This document shows positions 24,025 through 33,482 of a stretch of DNA of 40,565 nucleotides, in pieces (positions within the stretch are counted from its first letter, which is position 1; every line of letters begins with the position of its first letter). The notes below the pieces were generated by a model. The model was not told the origin of the DNA and did not search any database. It worked only from the letters and a program-made list of their open reading frames with translations. Source of the stretch: Hofstenia miamia (taxonomy: Eukaryota > Xenacoelomorpha > Acoela > Hofsteniidae); NCBI GenBank assembly GCA_900660155.1, contig CABFPE010000220.1:852370-892934 (forward strand). Reading direction: 5' to 3'. Both the position numbers and the translations under genes were made by a program.

Positions 24025-25215
24025 GCACAAAAATCAAATTTTCAAACTCAATTTTCTAAAAGATGATAAGAGATAAAAAGACAAAATTTGAATATAAAAT
24101 AGACATTTGTGATGTACATCAACGTTATGAGTTAATAAGGGATTACCTGTCCAGAATTGGAGATACAGAGTTCCAAGCGACGAGGGATGGATTCCATCAA
24201 ATCTTTTTGAATTTTGCGTGAAATGTTTCCAGCAACTATCCTCAAAACGTTTTCTAGTTCCTCAATTGTCTTTGGGTACAGCTTCTCTATATCATGCTTC
24301 ATAATCGCCAAGAGATTTTCAATGGGAGACAGGTCAGGACTGTTCGGAGGCCACTGAAGTGATTACACTAAATTGTCACTAAACCAAATACGAGTTTTGT
24401 TTGAAGTATGCGCTCTTGCCCCGTCTTGTTGCAGTAGCCAACCGTCAGGGTACATTGTGTTAGCATAGGGCATGAACTCCTCTAGAATTGCGATGTATTT
24501 AGCGGAGTCAACATTGCCTTTTACTACAGTAATGTAGAAACCTTTGTGAGAAAGTGCACCCCATACCATCACATGAGGTGAACACTTGGTCATACGTTTT
24601 TGTGGGGTTCTACCAACTTTGCACCAGTATTTTATTGTATTCCGATGCAGATGAAAGAAACACTCGTTTGTAATGAAAACCTTGTTCCAGGCAAAGCCCT
24701 CCATATCTCAACAAAAAACCAATCTTTTTCGGATGTGCTCCTGCGTTAGAAATGGAACGTTGTGTGGTTTCTTTTTGGTAAGGCCTGCACTTTTCAATCT
24801 TCTCTGGGTGGTTCTTTCAGAAATTGTCGGTCGGCCCCGATCCATTAGTTGCTTTTTAATGTCTCTTGCAGAATATTCGGGATCGGCGATTGCAAGCTTA
24901 ACAAGACTTTTTTGGTCGTTTCCCGAAATCTTTTAGGGTTGGCCACTTCCCCGTTTTCTTTCAAGGGTTTCACCTTCATCTAACTTCTTTAAATTCCGAT
25001 ATAAAGTTCGCTTAGACATCTGTGTTGCATTCAATAACGTCTTAAAATTTCTTTCTCCAAGTGAGTAGACAACACGAAGTGTTTCCTTTTTGTTCTCACT
25101 GCAAGCCATGACATGAAAAGAGTTAATTTGTTTCAGTTTTCCCGCGATAATTTTGTTAACATGCGCATTACATTAATAATAAAACTCGCCTTTGAATAGT
25201 TGTGCCATTTTTTTT
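24015..25215 (-). mobile_element. Nearly complete Tc1-family element (copy C)
   Basis: The outermost 16 bases, AAAAAAAATGGCACAA at 24015-24030, are exactly complemented at 25200-25215. They enclose one full-length transposase on the minus strand. At 1.2 kb this is the normal size of a Tc1 element. It is inserted inside a LINE RT, whose reading frame resumes on the other side, so it is younger than that LINE. The expected TA duplication is seen on the right (GTA at 25216-25218) but is not clean on the left. Confidence 0.85.
24132..25109 (-). pseudogene. Tc1 transposase (DD34E), full length with three stops
   Basis: The ATG at 25109 and the TAA at 24132-24134 are in one continuous frame of 326 codons, close to the usual Tc1 length of about 340. 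The N-terminus MACSENKKETLRVVYSLGER leads into a helix-turn-helix region (MSKRTLYRNLKKLDEGE). The catalytic core shows VFITNECFF (codon 148), LLQQDGARAHTS (Asp 229) and NSPDLSPIENL (Glu 264), with exactly 34 residues between the last two, the Tc1 DD34E spacing. The first catalytic Asp is replaced by Asn (codon 148). In-frame stops occur at codons 59, 134 and 249, with no frameshift. It is inactive but only lightly decayed. Confidence 0.88.
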
Positions 25216-25850
25216 GTAGCATATAGATAACTTTCCAATTTATCTTATAAATTATAAAAACGTCTGCACATTCATATCTGCCAATCCTATGTCATTCAAC
25301 TCTAGCAAGACAAAGATGCTAGCTATTCCATCGCATGAAATTAGCACTGTATTTGCATCATTATTCACGGATATCAAAGACCTTGGAATCTACTTTCTAC
25401 TAATTTGTTCTGATCTGTACATATTCGAAATAAACTTAAATACGCTACCCGATTTTATTTCGAAGAGAACGTAATATCCATTACAACCAGTGTTGACCAT
25501 TTAAATGAAAGAGTCTTAAACCGTGTTATATGCATATATATATATATATATATATTTATAATATATAATATTATGTCGCTATGTACGATTTACAAATTAT
25601 GTATGTCGCTATGTACACTAAGAGAATTTCATCTGTGTCGATATGGGTGGTAGTGGATATACAGACTACTATTTGAAACAATGTTTTAGAACAAAGGTAA
25701 ATTTTATTGAAAATGGCAGCCTAAACATAGCTTTACATTTACTCAACATTGTAGTGAATAATTTAACCGGAAGTTGGCAAACTTAGAGTATATTGCACAA
25801 ACATAATTAGCATTTTAATAAATATAGCCATTCACAACCACCCAATGATC
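25162..25850 (+). repeat. Direct duplication 4, left copy (689 bp)
   Basis: This block is repeated without visible change at 25852-26540 (offset 690), with one N at 25851. It contains the right end of the Tc1, the resumed RT fragment and a (TA)n run. The identical 61-codon frames at 25289 and 25979 arise from this. Confidence 0.92.
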
Positions 25851-25851
25851 N
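25851..25851. other. Single-N assembly junction
   Basis: One N lies at the exact boundary of the two 689-bp copies. Confidence 0.85.
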
Positions 25852-26540
25852 TGCGCATTACATTAATAATAAAACTCGCCTTTGAATAGTTGTGCCATTT
25901 TTTTTGTAGCATATAGATAACTTTCCAATTTATCTTATAAATTATAAAAACGTCTGCACATTCATATCTGCCAATCCTATGTCATTCAACTCTAGCAAGA
26001 CAAAGATGCTAGCTATTCCATCGCATGAAATTAGCACTGTATTTGCATCATTATTCACGGATATCAAAGACCTTGGAATCTACTTTCTACTAATTTGTTC
26101 TGATCTGTACATATTCGAAATAAACTTAAATACGCTACCCGATTTTATTTCGAAGAGAACGTAATATCCATTACAACCAGTGTTGACCATTTAAATGAAA
26201 GAGTCTTAAACCGTGTTATATGCATATATATATATATATATATATTTATAATATATAATATTATGTCGCTATGTACGATTTACAAATTATGTATGTCGCT
26301 ATGTACACTAAGAGAATTTCATCTGTGTCGATATGGGTGGTAGTGGATATACAGACTACTATTTGAAACAATGTTTTAGAACAAAGGTAAATTTTATTGA
26401 AAATGGCAGCCTAAACATAGCTTTACATTTACTCAACATTGTAGTGAATAATTTAACCGGAAGTTGGCAAACTTAGAGTATATTGCACAAACATAATTAG
26501 CATTTTAATAAATATAGCCATTCACAACCACCCAATGATC
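25852..26540 (+). repeat. Direct duplication 4, right copy (689 bp)
   Basis: This is the second copy of 25162-25850. It begins inside the Tc1 terminal region without the rest of the transposon, which would be odd for a biological duplication and natural for overlapping contigs. Confidence 0.92.
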
Positions 26541-26627
26541 TACGGCAATTTTTTTGCAGAATTCCACACAAATTTATTCACAAGTCGCAATGTACACATT
26601 TTGAGCATTTTGTGCATACATAGCAAC

Positions 26628-26631
<4 letters not shown>

Positions 26632-26689
<58 letters not shown>
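26632..26689 (+). repeat. (TA)n microsatellite, longest in the window
   Basis: About 58 bp of nearly uninterrupted TA. Other TA runs occur at about 25529-25553, 26219-26243, 29223-29237, 36332-36362, 36439-36461 and 37705-37771. Confidence 0.9.
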
Positions 26690-26691
<2 letters not shown>

Positions 26692-26788
26692 CAATAAATT
26701 AGTTTAAATTAATTGTCTCTGCAATTACAATTAAATATTAAAATTATAGAAATAATTATAAAGTTTACCTGAAACCGCACTATGTCAC

Positions 26789-27049
26789 TCAATGCTTAGA
26801 AGTATATGCTTCACTTAGAACTTGAATTGCTGCAAATTTATGAACATGTTGGAAAAAACGTTTGATTTTCTTTGAATGTTCATGTGTCAAATAAAGAGCA
26901 GATTCATCAAAATGCAAGCTACACAATTTCAATTTAGTTGGAATAGTTTTCTCTTGGTAGTTCTTGAAAGCACTTTCTTGATAGAGATGATTTATGTATG
27001 GAAAATTCATGAAAACAGTAAATGGTTTACATGGTGCATTGTTTGTGCA
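26789..27049 (-). pseudogene. Possible THAP-type zinc-binding fragment
   Basis: In one minus-strand frame the residues CTNNAPCKPFTVFMNFP are followed after a gap by KLKLCSLHFDESALYL. The spacing is C-x5-C-x35-C-x2-H. This resembles the C2CH pattern of THAP DNA-binding domains (C-x2-4-C-x35-50-C-x2-H), including an FP motif and a CSxHF...L motif. The usual Trp is not seen, and a stop codon precedes the first Cys, so it would be either an internal exon or a decayed fragment, perhaps from a P-element-like transposon. The segment ends at a stop at 26789. This is a pattern match by eye; a chance match is possible. Confidence 0.3.
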
Positions 27050-27216
27050 TGACCACTAGCTGACTACTGACATCTAGGAGCAAATAACGCGCGTTTGTAT
27101 AACATTGCATTCTATTGTTTGCGCAGTGTAGATGAGTAATTATGTTTGAAGGAATTAGCCAATTAGTTGATTCATTTTGCATCCAACGTGATGTTTAAGA
27201 GGTTAATACAATAATG

Positions 27217-27546
27217 CGCAATGACTTTTGCTCTGCGTGATAAACTGTTTTAAGATTAATTATTAGCAAAGCCGCTATTTTTTAAGGACACTTATATATC
27301 ATTGGGATTGGGCGAATATTTTAAATGAGTCATTAAAACTATTTATGTATATATATCCATATAACCATGTATAATCATCTCATAATAAAATGTATAATTT
27401 CAATGTTTATAGAAAGAGAAATTCTATGCATGCGTACAATGCATTTTGTTCCCTGGGAATTTTCTACATTTCATACATTAAATGATGCTAAAGGAATTTT
27501 TGATTTTCTACTTGCAAAACTTATAAACAAACATTTATGTTTGAAA
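27217..27546 (-). mobile_element. Fragment of the hAT element at 31540, inverted, cut by the gap
   Basis: About 330 bp ending at the N gap are the inverted counterpart of about 32368-32700, at roughly 85-90% identity by eye. Landmarks include CTCTGCGTGATAAACTG, ATTGGGCGAATATTTTAAAT and TTCCCTGGGAATTT. The alignment continues up to the last base before the Ns, so the rest of this copy probably lies in the gap. The outer terminus with GATTAATC repeats is missing; only ATCCAACGTGAT near 27180 faintly recalls it. Confidence 0.75.
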
Positions 27547-28546
27547 NNNNNNNNNNNNNNNNNNNNNNNNNNNNNNNNNNNNNNNNNNNNNNNNNNNNNN
27601 NNNNNNNNNNNNNNNNNNNNNNNNNNNNNNNNNNNNNNNNNNNNNNNNNNNNNNNNNNNNNNNNNNNNNNNNNNNNNNNNNNNNNNNNNNNNNNNNNNNN
27701 NNNNNNNNNNNNNNNNNNNNNNNNNNNNNNNNNNNNNNNNNNNNNNNNNNNNNNNNNNNNNNNNNNNNNNNNNNNNNNNNNNNNNNNNNNNNNNNNNNNN
27801 NNNNNNNNNNNNNNNNNNNNNNNNNNNNNNNNNNNNNNNNNNNNNNNNNNNNNNNNNNNNNNNNNNNNNNNNNNNNNNNNNNNNNNNNNNNNNNNNNNNN
27901 NNNNNNNNNNNNNNNNNNNNNNNNNNNNNNNNNNNNNNNNNNNNNNNNNNNNNNNNNNNNNNNNNNNNNNNNNNNNNNNNNNNNNNNNNNNNNNNNNNNN
28001 NNNNNNNNNNNNNNNNNNNNNNNNNNNNNNNNNNNNNNNNNNNNNNNNNNNNNNNNNNNNNNNNNNNNNNNNNNNNNNNNNNNNNNNNNNNNNNNNNNNN
28101 NNNNNNNNNNNNNNNNNNNNNNNNNNNNNNNNNNNNNNNNNNNNNNNNNNNNNNNNNNNNNNNNNNNNNNNNNNNNNNNNNNNNNNNNNNNNNNNNNNNN
28201 NNNNNNNNNNNNNNNNNNNNNNNNNNNNNNNNNNNNNNNNNNNNNNNNNNNNNNNNNNNNNNNNNNNNNNNNNNNNNNNNNNNNNNNNNNNNNNNNNNNN
28301 NNNNNNNNNNNNNNNNNNNNNNNNNNNNNNNNNNNNNNNNNNNNNNNNNNNNNNNNNNNNNNNNNNNNNNNNNNNNNNNNNNNNNNNNNNNNNNNNNNNN
28401 NNNNNNNNNNNNNNNNNNNNNNNNNNNNNNNNNNNNNNNNNNNNNNNNNNNNNNNNNNNNNNNNNNNNNNNNNNNNNNNNNNNNNNNNNNNNNNNNNNNN
28501 NNNNNNNNNNNNNNNNNNNNNNNNNNNNNNNNNNNNNNNNNNNNNN
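27547..28546. other. Assembly gap of 1000 Ns
   Basis: Exactly 1000 Ns, so the length is probably conventional rather than measured. Open frames drawn through it have no meaning. Confidence 0.98.
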
Positions 28547-29769
28547 ATATATATTTATATATATATTAACAAGCGAAAGCATAAAACCGACGGAAAAATG
28601 ATAAACCCCAAGTGGCGATAAGCGAAGATTAAAAAGCCTCTCTAAATGAACAATCAGAAGATTTGAGAGGAGACAATACAATTAAATCAAATATTATTAA
28701 GACGAATGCATTTACACGTGTTATAAATTTCATAATATATATTTGCGCTGCAGGAAAAATTCCTTGTATTCCTGGTTTTAAGGAATTATTTATCTCAATA
28801 ACAATATTTTAAAAACGAATCCATTCGATTATATTACAGCTACGATTGATTAGTGGGAATGCTCATGATTAGTTAATTTGTAACGTATAATTTCAGTAAG
28901 AGAACCTACCCATGATTCCACAGAGTAGCTCCTGCATAATTAAACCTTTGATGATTTATTTTTTACACACCATAATCTAAATTTGTTATTTAATTGTACA
29001 TTATGGAATGTTTTTGATCGCATACAGTTTGAGTGTACATCAATATTGTTATTGACATTTTCCCGCAATATAGGCCTTTATATTCTTCTATTCTATTCTA
29101 TTGAATTCTAAGAAATAAGACAAATTTCATGAGCGCTATAAGCCAAAGCACATAATCGCAAGCGAAAATTGAAAATGCGAAAACAACAAAAAGGGAAAAT
29201 TTATTATGCTATCAATTCACTGATATATATATATATAAGTAATAAACCACTCACCTTCACAATTTATTTCTCAAATGAGGAATACAATAACTTTTTTTTA
29301 ATCACTAAGCTCAATTTTGGCATTGTGATTTCAAATTTTCATCTAATTTTTTAATGAAAAATATAGTTTTCATCTTATGCCTCTGTGAAGCACCCTAAAA
29401 ATTATTTCCATAAATAATCATGCTATGTAAATTATAGTGAAAAATCAAATTCAGTGTAAAAAATTAGTTTATTCTTAAATTTTTGCATAAATGTATTCCG
29501 TTGTATTGAAAAATAGACCACTCAAATTTTGCTAAAATCCCATTACTTTGAATGATTTTACTTCATAATCAGTCATGTAACAGGATTTTTACAATCTTTC
29601 ACTTTTAATTTTCTGAAGAAATTCGTACACAAAATTTAGAGTGAACTGCTGTTAAAATGATTTATTAACAATTAACTATAAAGCAGTACTGATATCAATA
29701 ACCACAATATGTTTACCAGCTAAGGTACTTTAAAGCTAGAGGAATAACTTTTCGTTATTCCACTTTCAT
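28547..29769. other. Non-coding stretch; right part is LINE 3' flank
   Basis: No gene was recognised. The segment just below 29770 is the 3' untranslated side of the minus-strand LINE fragment. A (TA)n lies at about 29223-29237. Confidence 0.45.
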
Positions 29770-30816
29770 TTAAGATGATCGCAAATGCAAGGGCAATTCA
29801 TTAAAGATCTCCGCTGCTTTCACAAAGAATGAATTAGCAGCGAAGCTGTTTTTAATTCTATTGATCCTATGAAATGTTTTCAATCTTGAGTTGAACTTTA
29901 AGTGGAAACTTATGTCATTTGAAAATATAGAATTTTTCCCTGAAAGTATGTTAATAAAGTAAATAAGTGAGATGTACAAGAGATATCTTGTAGGTCTAAT
30001 AATTTCAAAGTCTTTATAGAATTTTGTTATGTGTGTAAACCTGGGAACCTTGGCAATTTTTTCTATAGCCCAATTTGACAATTTATCAATTTTGCTCCAC
30101 TTAGTAATGTATTTCCCTAAAGTAAGTTGTGATCCGTAACTTATTATTCCGTATAAATGTGCACGATAGTAATTGATGAAGAATGTTTTTGGAAATAAAT
30201 TTCTGGTAGCAGTTATGGTTGAGTTAAGCCTAGCAAGCTTACGAACCTTATCATTAAGAAAATCAGTAAAATCAAGGTTATCAGTAAATTTTACGCCAAG
30301 GTAAGTAGCCTTGTTTGAATTCTGCAAAGAAAACTCACTAGATTTTAAAACAAATTTGTTTGAAATATCAATTTTTTGCGAAGTACGCAAAATCATAAAT
30401 TGGGATTTGTGAGTATTCAATTGAAGCTCATTTTTATCGAACCAATTTTTTAGATTACTGAAGTCATGTGTAAGTAGACGTGTACTAGTAACTGCGTTAT
30501 TAGTGCTGACATACAGACAGGTGTCATCTGCATATTGGATAATTTTACAGTGCGTCAAACAATTTGCGATATCATTCACATATATATTAAAGAAAAGAGG
30601 CCCTAAAATTGAACCCTGTGGAACTCCTCTGAAAACCTTCTCATAGGTTGATTGAGTGTCACCGAGCTTGACCGCTTGGTATCTATTAGTTAGAAATGAA
30701 TTAACTAAATTTAAGGCATCACTGCTAAATCCATATTTGGTTAATTTTCTTAAAAGTATCGTATGTGACATACTGTCATCTATATTTCGAAAACTAACAG
30801 ACACTAATTTATGCAT
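29770..30816 (-). CDS. LINE reverse transcriptase, 5'-truncated but open
   Basis: This 348-codon open frame is the palm, thumb and C-terminal part of a non-LTR retrotransposon RT of the CR1/L2/jockey group. Visible blocks in order are SMSHTILLRKL near residue 15, LTNRYQAVKLG, RGVPQGSILGPLFF (about 63-76), YVNDI, QYADDTCLYV with the catalytic YADD (about 94-103), ELQLNTHKSQFMIL, ATYLGVKF, an INYYRAHLYGIISYGS block near 215-230, and the C-terminal SFFVKAAEIFNELPLHLR typical of this group. The N-terminal RT fingers and the endonuclease are missing. Upstream of 30816 the frame meets stops within about 20 codons. This fits a 5'-truncated retrotransposition copy. With no internal stop, it is the youngest-looking LINE remnant here. 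The ATG is probably not a natural start. Confidence 0.88.
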   Translation of the reverse strand: MHKLVSVSFRNIDDSMSHTILLRKLTKYGFSSDALNLVNSFLTNRYQAVKLGDTQSTYEKVFRGVPQGSILGPLFFNIYVNDIANCLTHCKIIQYADDTCLYVSTNNAVTSTRLLTHDFSNLKNWFDKNELQLNTHKSQFMILRTSQKIDISNKFVLKSSEFSLQNSNKATYLGVKFTDNLDFTDFLNDKVRKLARLNSTITATRNLFPKTFFINYYRAHLYGIISYGSQLTLGKYITKWSKIDKLSNWAIEKIAKVPRFTHITKFYKDFEIIRPTRYLLYISLIYFINILSGKNSIFSNDISFHLKFNSRLKTFHRINRIKNSFAANSFFVKAAEIFNELPLHLRSS

Positions 30817-31033
30817 TCCAGCACATTCTTATTGTGATCCTAGATATAAGATTAATACAATTAAATGCTTACTAAATCGAAAAGTATAGATATCATCAGA
30901 TTATGATTCAATAAATAATTCTTATGAAATTTTTGGAGAAAAATTATTACTTATACAAAATTATCAAAAAGTACATTTATAAAGCAATCACCACATCCTC
31001 AACCTATAACCAAGAGCATGAAGTAGAAGATTT
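30817..31033. other. 5' flank of the LINE fragment, nothing recognised
   Basis: Short AT-rich spacer between the truncated LINE and the next MITE. Confidence 0.4.
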
Positions 31034-31035
31034 TA

Positions 31036-31475
31036 CCCATGGAAGTGATGGCAACTAAAACTTTAAATTTTTTAGTTCTTGCAAATGCCATGGTAGTGTT
31101 TGAAAGGAAATTTTAAGTGTCACTAAAATAAGAAATGCCTTTTATTTGCATTTTTAAATTTTTCAGTGGAACAAGCATTTTGATTCAGATTGTTTTCATC
31201 ACCAAGGAAAGAATTTTATTGCAATTATCACTTTAGATGATAGACAGAAAAATAAAAAAAATATTTTTGAAAAAATCAAACAGTTTAGTTTTTAATCGAA
31301 TGTCCAGTAAAATGAAGTAAATTATTATAGAACCATTCCAAATTTATACAATAAAGAACCAAGCTAAATATTTTTGAATTTGTAATGCCACTTAATATTT
31401 GCTTTCAAGCATTACCATGGAATTTGCAACAAATTGCAAGAACTTTAATGCTTAAGTTGGTTTCACTTCCATGAG
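31036..31475. mobile_element. MITE with TA target duplication (Tc1/mariner-like)
   Basis: The left end, TA then CCCATGGAAGTG (31034-31047), is matched by CACTTCCATGAG then TA (31464-31477). Complementarity continues inward for about 115 bp, with the shared words AGTTCTTGCAA, CCATGGTA and TTGAAAG, before the arms diverge. Total length is about 440 bp and there is no coding capacity. A TA duplication is the insertion mark of the Tc1/mariner superfamily, so this may be mobilised by such a transposase. Its termini differ from those of copy C. Confidence 0.72.
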
Positions 31476-31539
31476 TATGCAACCAGTATATTTTAAACTA
31501 CCATTCAGAGTCACACATTAAGCTCACATTAATTTAAAT

Positions 31540-32905
31540 CAGGGATCGTTAGATTTTAATCGCGATTAATCGTATGAAAAAAAATGTGGACGATAGATTA
31601 ATCGTAATCGCTGCTGCCAGGAGATTAATAATCGCGATTAATCGACGATTAATCTACTTCTGATTAAAAATATTCAAAATACAATATATCAATTGAAAGA
31701 TATTCAAAATACAAAATATAAACTATTATTGTTATTTGAGATTATTTCCTGAAGTCATTTTACTCCACATGTGCTTTTTAGGGTAAAAAAAATATTTGGA
31801 TCTCTAAGTTGAGGGGTAATAAAAGACTTTGGTAATTAGATAGAGCATAACTAGCTTTGCTGAAGTCTCTCAACCTGATTAGAAGCTGGGGTGATAAAAT
31901 CGAGGATCCTTATATATAGAATTTGGCGACATCCGACGCTTCCTAAGTATGTTAGATGCCTAATCATCACGCTCTTCTTGTATGCCCGGTGTTAAGTTTT
32001 TCTTTTGTAAAACATCCCTAGTTGAAAAATCTTTAAAAACTTTGCAGAAACTTCAATTTACATTAAAATCTTTGAAGAAGTTGCATATCTTTAAAGAAAA
32101 GTAATTTTTTAAATCAAGATCTTTAAAGATACGCAATTCGTGTATAAAATTAAAGAAATTATAGATCTTTAAAGAATATAAACTTTTATCTTAAGAGATC
32201 TTTAAAAAATAAATTTCTTGTTAAAAATCAAAGAAATTGCAGATCATTATTTTATGTTGAACAGTTATATAAGTTTTAGTAGCTATATGTTTCTAGGTTT
32301 GACTTAGCAACATAGAATTTCTTTATCATATTATAAGACTTTAGAAATACCATACATTTAGCAAATATTTCAAACATATAAATATTTGGTTGAGTTTCGC
32401 AAGTAGAAAATCAAAAATTCCTCAGCATCATTTAATGTATAAAATTTAGGAAATTCCCAGGGAACAAAATGCATTGATTGCATGCATAGAATATCTCTTT
32501 CTATAAACATTGAAATTATACATGTTTTATTATGAGATGATTAAAAATGGTTATATGGATATATATACCTAAATAATTTTAATGACTCATTTAAAATATT
32601 CGCCCAATCTCAATGATATATAAGTGTCCTTAGCAAATCGCGGTTTTGCTAATAATAATTAATCTTAAAACAGTGTATCACGCAGAGTAAAGTCATTGAT
32701 GACACAAGAATAGTGGCCATAGTTAAAATCAAATCGAAAATGACAACATGCAACTGAATGCATAAGCATCAACTTAATTAAAATAATCTAGATTAATCGA
32801 GCACGCTGTTTACGATTAATCTAATCTACTTGACCAGCACGATGTATTAATCAATTAGATTAGTCTCGATTAATCGCGTTGACGATTAATCATGTTGGAT
32901 CCCTG
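31540..32905. mobile_element. Non-autonomous hAT element, 1366 bp
   Basis: The termini are CAGGGATC at 31540 and GATCCCTG ending at 32905. They are flanked on both sides by the 8-bp direct repeat ATTTAAAT (31532-31539 and 32906-32913), the hAT target duplication. Both subterminal regions (31560-31670 and 32785-32895) are packed with the word GATTAATC, often inside CGATTAATCG palindromes, at least four or five per side. A block at about 32010-32250 repeats AGATCTTTAAAGA at irregular intervals. No transposase frame is visible. Part of the right half (about 32368-32700) has an inverted relative at 27217-27546. Confidence 0.88.
32010..32250. repeat. Irregular ATCTTTAAAGA repeats inside the hAT element
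   Basis: Five or six variants of ATCTTTAAAGA occur, four containing the palindrome AGATCT or TTTAAA. They are spaced roughly 35-55 bp apart. The role is unknown. Confidence 0.5.
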
Positions 32906-33084
32906 ATTTAAATATTTCAAATATTAATAAAACCCTTAAAAATCAACAATAAAGCCACTATTAACTTTCTTAAAGATCCAAGCTATTTTCCCAAACAAAG
33001 ATACCATCCAAAAAAGACTAGTTTTTGAATTGTGTATAAATAGGATTATGAAGAATGTGAATATTCTTATATCGGAGAAACTAA

Positions 33085-33296
33085 GGCCACAGTTAGACTA
33101 TTATGATTGGTTTAAAAGTCATCCGTCCCATTTTGATTGAATTGCACGTCTAGCCACCCGAGATAATTAGCGAAGTGACGTGGGCGTTCGATTTCCTTGT
33201 GATCGTCACATCGCTAATTATCTTGGGTGGTACGACCTGCAATTCCTTCAAATGTGACAGATCAGTTGTTAACCAATCACTAGTCTAACCGTGGCC
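33085..33296. mobile_element. Palindromic MITE, PIF/Harbinger (Tourist)-type, 212 bp
   Basis: The termini GGCCACAGTTAGACTA and its complement TAGTCTAACCGTGGCC differ at one base. They lie between TAA (33082-33084) and TAA (33297-33299). A 3-bp TWA duplication with termini beginning GG is the rule for PIF/Harbinger and Tourist MITEs. The whole element is one imperfect hairpin with arms of about 95 bp; the words GATAATTAGCGA and TCGCTAATTATC face each other near the centre. Confidence 0.82.
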
Positions 33297-33482
33297 TAAG
33301 CGACATTTACTGACAATAATTAATGAACAAATTTAGGACACCTAAGATCATATACCAAGAACATAACATTTTAATTTTATTATGAGAACACTTTAATACC
33401 AAACTCGGGGAAGCTATAATATATAACCATGCAGAAAAGTCAGAATTCTTGAGTTTGATTTCATCCCAGTGTTTAATGGCGA

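Larger units (their letters stand above)
23237..25474 (+). pseudogene. LINE reverse transcriptase, split by a Tc1 insertion
   Basis: This is a degenerate RT of a non-LTR retrotransposon, CR1/L2/jockey-like. The order of conserved blocks is right for an RT: AAIRSIIDTGRSPNLCKIS (about 23373-23429), NYRTITIS (about 23449), SPFGYVNNRTTITQFF (about 23590-23637), LGNRSQRV, GVHQGSILGLLLFLIFINNL and SDDLKHTSISSEK (to about 23953). The catalytic motif is SDD where LINEs usually have ADD. After the Tc1 (24015-25215) the frame resumes with IDNF...VCTFISANPMSFNSSKTK and KDLGIYF, the palm/thumb region. Several stops and frameshifts occur, and endonuclease is absent, so it is 5'-truncated and dead. The 67-bp and 689-bp duplications at 23957 and 25851 repeat parts of it. 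Confidence 0.75.

Noticed and set aside
27367..28681. Long open frames of 350-400 codons on both strands
   Set aside because: They consist almost wholly of the 1000-N gap, so they are artefacts.
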